Source of the DNA: Oreocharis arfaki
Lineage: Eukaryota; Chordata; Aves; Passeriformes; Paramythiidae
Reading direction: 5' to 3'
NCBI GenBank assembly: GCA_013398015.1
Contig: VZRR01012419.1
Span: 249,900-313,899, forward strand
DNA length: 64,000 nucleotides
The notes beneath the pieces are model-generated. The model was not told the origin of the DNA, searched no databases, and saw only the letters and a program-made list of their open reading frames with translations. Positions 58,204 to 64,000 of this stretch are shown here, piece by piece (position 1 is the stretch's first letter; each line of letters opens with the position of its first letter). The translations under genes were made by a program, and so were the position numbers.

Positions 58204-58543
58204 GTGTGAGTAGGCACAGGCAGGCAGCACAAAACTATGGCTGAAATGCAAAGAGGAAATTTATTTCATTACCTCGCTAGCAGGAGGATCCTGGACCAAC
58301 CCCAGGAGGTGCTGAGAGACACTCAAGCAGGAGCAGAGGCACCATTGGGCTCCTAATGGCCAGCGGGACTCTGTGCCCATTTATCAAGGACTCATGCACA
58401 CGTAGTTTACCACCATGCTGCGACCTCCCCTGTACATTTTTATGATATCTGAGCTTTGATCTTCTCTTTCTCAAGACAGGCAGCTCAAGCATGTCTGTGA
58501 GAGTGCCTCCAAAGCTCTCCAAACACCTGTGTTATCTCTACAC
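58204..58543 (-). mobile_element. Possible LTR remnant
   Basis: On the minus strand a moderately GC-rich segment is followed by GAAATAAATTTCCTC near its 3' end, resembling an LTR polyadenylation region. Candidate termini TGTGTAG and CTCACACA are present. I found no matching target-site duplication, so this is tentative. Confidence 0.25.
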
Positions 58544-61500
58544 AGAAATTCTACTTCTCAAAACAGACAAAGTACAAACAGTAGTAGGCATAAAATATGG
58601 CATTCCTACACGATTGTTTTCCAGGCTTTGGCATTCCCAGCTGCAAGGTTACTTGAGATAATCTACTGTCCTCCTCACCATTCTTCTGCTTTCAACCCAT
58701 TCCTTTCAACAACATCTAATTCAGAAGTTCAGCAATACTTCATAATGGGATTCCACAAGGAAAGCTTCTGATTCCTTTTTTCCATTTATTATTATTCATA
58801 TAATATCATGGAGGTGCATGACGTTTCAGGGATTTATAAGGCAAATCCCCAGACCTGTGGCTGTAAAACCAAACATGACAAATAATAATGTTAATGTGTG
58901 TAGATGGGAACAATACAAAAATAAAAAATAAAAAGACAAGAGACTTTGCCTAAGGAAGAGAACTCATTAACACACGTATAGAAATAATACATTAAAAGAC
59001 CACTGAGGTCACAAAATTAAATATTTGAATTTAAGAAATGCTAGAATTGAAGAGTCTATGCAGTGTTTTAAGTCATCCTGCTTGACTGCATCTGTCTTCT
59101 GAACTTGCATGGCCTGTAAGTTGTCTTTTCCAGGACCCCTGACTCATGGCATACATAGGGTAGACTTGCTCCGGTGGTGAATCAGGTTGGATAGACATGG
59201 CTGTTGCTGATGAAATTCATGTGGGTTTTTTTAGCTGAGCTGGACATTACTTGATGAATGAAGATTTTGCCTGTGAAGGGAGTGCTAAACATTATATGCA
59301 CATAGATGTTTAAAGGACAGTACTTTTGCACTGAGCCTTCTCTGTGGTTACTCTTCACTACAGCTGAGAGCGTTTTTCTGTGTGTTAGTTTACTGTGCTT
59401 TCAGAGAGGAAGGCCCTTCCTCCCATCTGCCTCTCCTCCTCCCTCCCTGTGCTGGGGGGTTGGCAGTGGCTGCCTGCATAAGGGGGTTAGGAGGACAGCT
59501 GATGTGCTGTCGGCATGGATTATAGCTTACTGCACTGCACATTTTGATGGTAGATGAGCATTAATAAAAACCCCAAAACTTGGCAACTTGCTTGTGAAAT
59601 AACTGGCCTTATGAAGTGGATGAAGCAGGAATTTTGCAAAAAATTTGTGTTTATACAACTGCGAGTTGTGTACTTTACAGCATGCACATAGTGGATTTAT
59701 AGTGGGTTACACATGTGACTTCAGTTCTGAAGTTTATTTTTTGAGATCCTAGCTTTGTAACTGTAAGGCATAACTTAGCCAGACTAGTATGAGAAAACCA
59801 TTACATTTCTCAGAAAATATCCCATAACGTGTATTGGATCCTTATTTCACTGTACAGAACACTACAGTTCATCACTGAATAGCTGAATAGCAAAAAATAC
59901 CTTTTTTTCTAGCATTCTGAAGGGAAAAAAGAGCTGCTTCTAATAAAGTTTAAATGAAATTATGGAAGATTCAATTTTATGCAGAAAATGAAGCATGCAA
60001 AAAAATCATTGTTAAAGGTCATGGTCTGATGAAGTTATGAACAACTGACATCAGGACTTTCAGGAAAGGTCATGGACCTCAGTGCTATACAGTGCTACAA
60101 CTCTACCTATAGCATTTGCCTTTTTCTATTTTTTGTTTATTTTTTTTTTCCCAATGGGTAAAAACATTCAGAGATGATTTCAGGACTTGTATGTAAGAGG
60201 GGGGAAAAGCTAAATAAGTGTTTAATATGACTTCCTTTTTTTCAAATTTTCTTTTATATTTCACAAATGTTCTTGAAAGTTCTCCTTGTCAATTTAAGGG
60301 CATACAGAAAGTTTGTGAACAATGTGATTGGCTGAACTGTATCGTCCCAGGAGTTCCAGCTGAAGAGAGGCAATATATATATATCAGGTAAATATGAGTA
60401 ACATGAAATGGATGGCTGATGACTGGTGGTTTATATAGAAGTCGTTGTCTACTTGAAAAAAATACGGTGTCTGCAGAATGAGAATCATTACCTTGACAAA
60501 AGGTATTTTGCTGATACCTGATTTGTTAGTTTTGAAGAAAACAGAGAATGATGGATAGAGGGATCTGCATATATTGGACACTAAGAGCAAGTGAGCTGAG
60601 TTTTACCTGAGACTGGTTTTTTGAATAGTGTTACCAAGCTGAAATATGCCTGTTCTGTGAATCAGTTAAAAATCATCTTTATCCCATACTGTCAGTCTCG
60701 TACTAGTAGTTATTGCTATGTCTGTCCACAGTTCCTCTCCTTTTGATTTGCTTTCTTAATGGATGACAGTGCTTGATTCCTTAATAGGTACTTAGATGAT
60801 GAATGCCAAAAGAGTGGATGAAATAGACCTTGGGGTCTAAAACTACTTTTGGAACGCACACTTCAGTCAATATGAGATGGCTGTATATAATTTTGTTATG
60901 CAAGTATTTGTTAATTTAGAAAAAGCAAATATCAATGAAGAAAAGTCAGCTGGTGTAGTGAGGAGGACTCCCCTAATGTCATTTTGACCTCACCTTAAAT
61001 GTTACTCAGTCACAGACAGAGACAATAACAACAATCTGCCTTCTCACTGTGCACACATCCCTTAGCTAAACTCTGGTGGGAAAAAAGGATGATCTTGAAA
61101 ACGCGAGTGAGGCAGAGAGCTGTATCACCCAACAGTACACTTCATCACAATAAATCTCTATCTGCTGCTGTTTTATCTTTAAAATGTGGCAGCTGAGATA
61201 AAGAAGTAGTTCGTGCAAAAGAGAACACGAAAAGCCATAGGGTGGTTCAAGCTTCCCCGAGAGCAGTGACAGCTTCTACAGTCCTTAACTCACATACTTA
61301 GAGAGGTGTGGTTGAGTACATAGTTGCACAGAGGCTTTTACTCACATGACAGTGGAGCTCTTGGCATTGTAATTTTTCTGCACAGAGTATTTATCCTATT
61401 ATACCTGAATATAAAGTGTGTTTACTTTAAAAACTGTGCGTGAAATGAAACTGGAAGGTATTCCATGTTGTATTTTAAAACAGACAACAGATTGGAGGAA

Positions 61501-62049
61501 TGTCTAGGAAAACTAACTCAATTTTTGATATAAAGACATCAGAAACTACATGTAGGAACGAGCATCCATGGCACAAATCAGGAAGAGTCAGCTAAAGATA
61601 AAAGGTGTTCCTCTGAAAGTGATCAAGATGTTACATTTTATAACAGCCTCAGTGTGAATTAAAAATATCATTATACTACTAAACTCGTTGTACTGGAATT
61701 TAAGAGAAGGAAAACAATGTTCGAATTGTGGAATATCTGGAATACTTCAGCTCTAAACAGCCTTACTACAGCTGTGGTTGGAGTGCAATTTTCAGTTGTG
61801 AGCGCACGTATTTCCAGAAGTGTGAAGAGACATTGTCTACAGTGAATTAGAGGTGGTCCAGTCCACAGAACTGGTGAGAGATCCAGGAGCCATTCTCTAT
61901 GGGGCTATTAGCATGAACAAAAGACCGAACTAAAGACAGTGATCTTTATGTAACAGGAGTATGGAAAATTAAAAGAAATAATCTGTTCATTCTGCCTTTG
62001 AAAAATAGCTAGGATGAGAAATAATATGCTTAAGGTACAGCCAAAAATG

Positions 62050-62160
62050 TCCAGAATAGAAATGAGGAAAAACGTTCTAATAAGGAGGGCAGTGAGTAAC
62101 TGCAATAAATAATGTGGGCAGGTTGTAGAATCACTGTCTCTGAAAGTCTACAAAACAATT
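62050..62160 (+). mobile_element. Possible ancient CR1-like fragment
   Basis: GAGGAAAAACGTTCTAATAA, GGCAGTGAGTAACTG and GGTTGTAGAATCACTGTCTC line up loosely with the CR1 3' region (fails-to-grow, AGGTTGTGGAATC-type segment). Divergence is high and the call is uncertain. Confidence 0.35.
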
Positions 62161-63187
62161 CTCTGGCATATACCTCATCCAATCCTCTCCTGGGAAAGGA
62201 GCCTGACATGCAAGACTCCTCACTCTTCCTTCCAGGTTTCGTTTGCTAGTATTAAGTTTTACTTCTACAGTGAAATTGCGAGAAGCATAACAGACTTCTT
62301 TCTTTTGTTTCCAGCAGGCAGCTTATAGCACTCCTAGCCCCAGTCATAGGCAGATGTTCACAATCTTTAGTTGTTTCCTGATTGCAGATGGATGGAGTAA
62401 GTTTTTGGCCTTATTTTGCTAAACAGACGTAACCTAAAAATACTCTCAAGGTGATATTTTGGTATCTGGAAGTTAAAAATTGCATAAAATATACTGGAAA
62501 GTGCTCCAGCATACCCCATACAGGTACACTGGTAGCATCACTTTTTGCAGATTTCTTATATTACCATCATCTCTTTCAGTATTAGTGCTGGAATAATGCA
62601 TTGCTCCATCTTTTGGAATCTCATGCCTGAGTGAAAATGTGAATCTGTTGGGACAAAATTCTCAGAGACAGAATGGGTGTGTCATGCTTGAAGGTAGACT
62701 GCTTGAACAGAATATTTTGTGATGTGACATGTTGTGATGCAATTTACACAGGTCATATTCTGCATGAAGACTCCATATTAATCCACAGCGCACAGGAAGG
62801 GTGAGAGTCATCCCATCTAATTTCAGACATCTTTCGTCACCTAAATGGTATGTGTATCTAGTAAAGATCAGTCATCTAGACTCCACCAAACAAGAAACAC
62901 TGTGCTGAAAGATGACTGATTACTTGAGCGGAAAAACTCATCTTCTGTGTATTTTATTCTTTCTCTTTTTAAAAACTGGAAACAGTTTTGGCTAAATGTC
63001 TAACTTCTAGAAGGCTGAAATGATGTGAGTGGTGATTTCTTCTTCATTGCAACTGGCTGAATGAAAGTCTAACTACAGGTTTACCTGTGGAGCTGTCTCA
63101 GTTATAGCACTTAGGAGCATAGATCACACTGTAGGAAGAATACCCAGCTAAGGTTATTGGACATACATTTTGACACATGGGTTTCTG

Positions 63188-63757
63188 TGTCACCTGCTGG
63201 CCTCCTGGCCTCTGCCGAGGACGCTGGCTTTGGCGGGGGGGGGGCGGGGCTGGGAGCTGAAGGGGCAGGGGCTCGGGCATCGCATGGATGGCTCACGCAG
63301 GAGGCAAGGCAACTCCAGGCGAGAGCACAGGCAGGGCGCGATGGTGCAGTGAAGGGAGGCGAGAGGGGGTCTCCTCCAAGTCTCCTTTATTAACTGAGGG
63401 AATGAAGGTCCAGGTGGAAAGGGGCGGAGGGAGAACTCCGGGGAGAACAGGGTGCGCACAAGGTTTTTAAGGGGCACAGAACTTGGGCGAGGATAAGGGG
63501 AACAACCAATGGGGGTGCAACTGAGGGGAGGGTCTGGAGCTCCAGGGTCCAATTAAAAACTCGGGGAGGAGGGTACCACAATATAGACAATTCATATAAC
63601 CAATGGGACGTCAAAGAACATGGAACTTTCTGGAGGGAGGGGAGGGCCCTAGACCTCAGTCCCGCCCATGGAGTCCTCCTCAAAGGGAGAGCTCTTGTCG
63701 CTGGAGACGGAGTCTTCATGGTTGATCACCGGGAAAACTGAGGTCAGACCTCCCACA
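63188..63757 (-). mobile_element. Solo LTR of an endogenous retrovirus, 570 bp
   Basis: On the minus strand the element begins TGTGGGAGGTC and ends CAGGTGACA, the TG...CA termini of an LTR. It is flanked by identical 6-bp direct repeats TTTCTG (63182-63187 and 63758-63763). In between are a CCATTGG box, a TTAAAAA TATA-like motif at 63464-63470 and AATAAA at 63386-63391, in the correct order for U3-R-U5. There is no internal viral sequence in the window, so it is a recombined solo LTR. A 6-bp duplication is typical of class II (alpha/betaretrovirus-like) elements. The intact duplication suggests a fairly recent insertion. Confidence 0.88.
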
Positions 63758-64000
63758 TTTCTGTTTCATAGGCTTCTAAAATCATGTCCTAACTTAGATT
63801 TTTTAAATAAACAGTAGAGGAAAGAGACCAAAATAGAGAAATAAATTGATTGAATTTAGACAGGGACTTGATTAAGATGGCAAAACTGTAGCTTGCTTGA
63901 GTTAATGAGTTAATCTCTTTCAATTAAGTGTGGGACTGTTCCTAGTAATTAAATAAATCTGCATGTTTTGTTGACTATGTACATTCCTACAAGTGACTAC
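63758..64000. other. Right-hand flank, nothing identified
   Basis: AT-rich sequence after the LTR's target-site duplication. No gene or repeat is recognised. Confidence 0.7.

Larger units (their letters stand above)
50660..63187. other. Upstream intergenic region, no gene recognised
   Basis: AT-rich sequence between the SYK CpG island and the right-hand LTR. Identifiable pieces are a CR1 fragment at 52181-52272, an (AC)n run at 55288-55309, a CT-rich tract at 57897-57932, a possible LTR remnant at 58204-58543 and a possible old CR1 at 62050-62160. No open frame resembles a known protein, and no RNA gene was recognised. Confidence 0.6.

Noticed and set aside
63190..63719. Several open frames on both strands at the right end
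   Set aside because: They lie within the solo LTR, which is regulatory sequence rather than coding.

Overview
The window looks like vertebrate nuclear DNA, most likely from a bird. The interspersed repeats are dominated by CR1 LINE fragments, several ending in the avian-type ATTCTATGATT tail. The one gene I recognise is a complete sauropsid-like SYK (spleen tyrosine kinase). The base composition is AT-rich apart from one CpG island. Two single N bases (11805 and 48443) show that this is a draft assembly. Human 9q22, where SYK lies, corresponds largely to the avian Z chromosome, so Z linkage is likely, but that is inference.

SYK runs right to left on the minus strand and fills about 50 kb. 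A CpG island at about 49850-50650 holds the likely promoter and a non-coding exon 1 ending at a strong splice donor (50153). After a 17 kb first intron come thirteen coding exons, from the ATG at 33024 to the TAA at 2413-2415. All exon phases match. The coding sequence is 1908 nt (635 residues), the same length as human SYK, and the key kinase residues fall on the human numbers (K402, D494, D512, Y525/Y526, Y348/Y352). Layout: exon 2 (N-SH2), exons 3-5 (C-SH2), exons 6-8 (interdomain B), exons 9-14 (kinase). Exon 7 (15067-15135) is the 23-codon cassette that separates the long and short SYK isoforms. It has a weak donor, and a perfect CTCF core motif lies 1.6 kb downstream of it. An unannotated in-phase alternative 3' exon may sit in the last intron (3803-3953). 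Positions 1-2412 are 3' UTR and/or downstream flank.

The introns hold CR1 fragments, including a 1.9 kb degraded element at 10776-12692 that contains a near-perfect 245-bp duplication around an N. They also hold simple repeats, a G-rich tract and some hairpins. Positions 50660-64000 lie upstream of SYK and contain no gene I can recognise. That stretch has a small CR1 fragment, a CA microsatellite and, at the right end, a clear 570-bp solo LTR flanked by a 6-bp target-site duplication.

I saw no tRNA, rRNA, CRISPR array or second protein-coding gene. Most open frames in the window are chance, repeat-derived or CpG-island artefacts.
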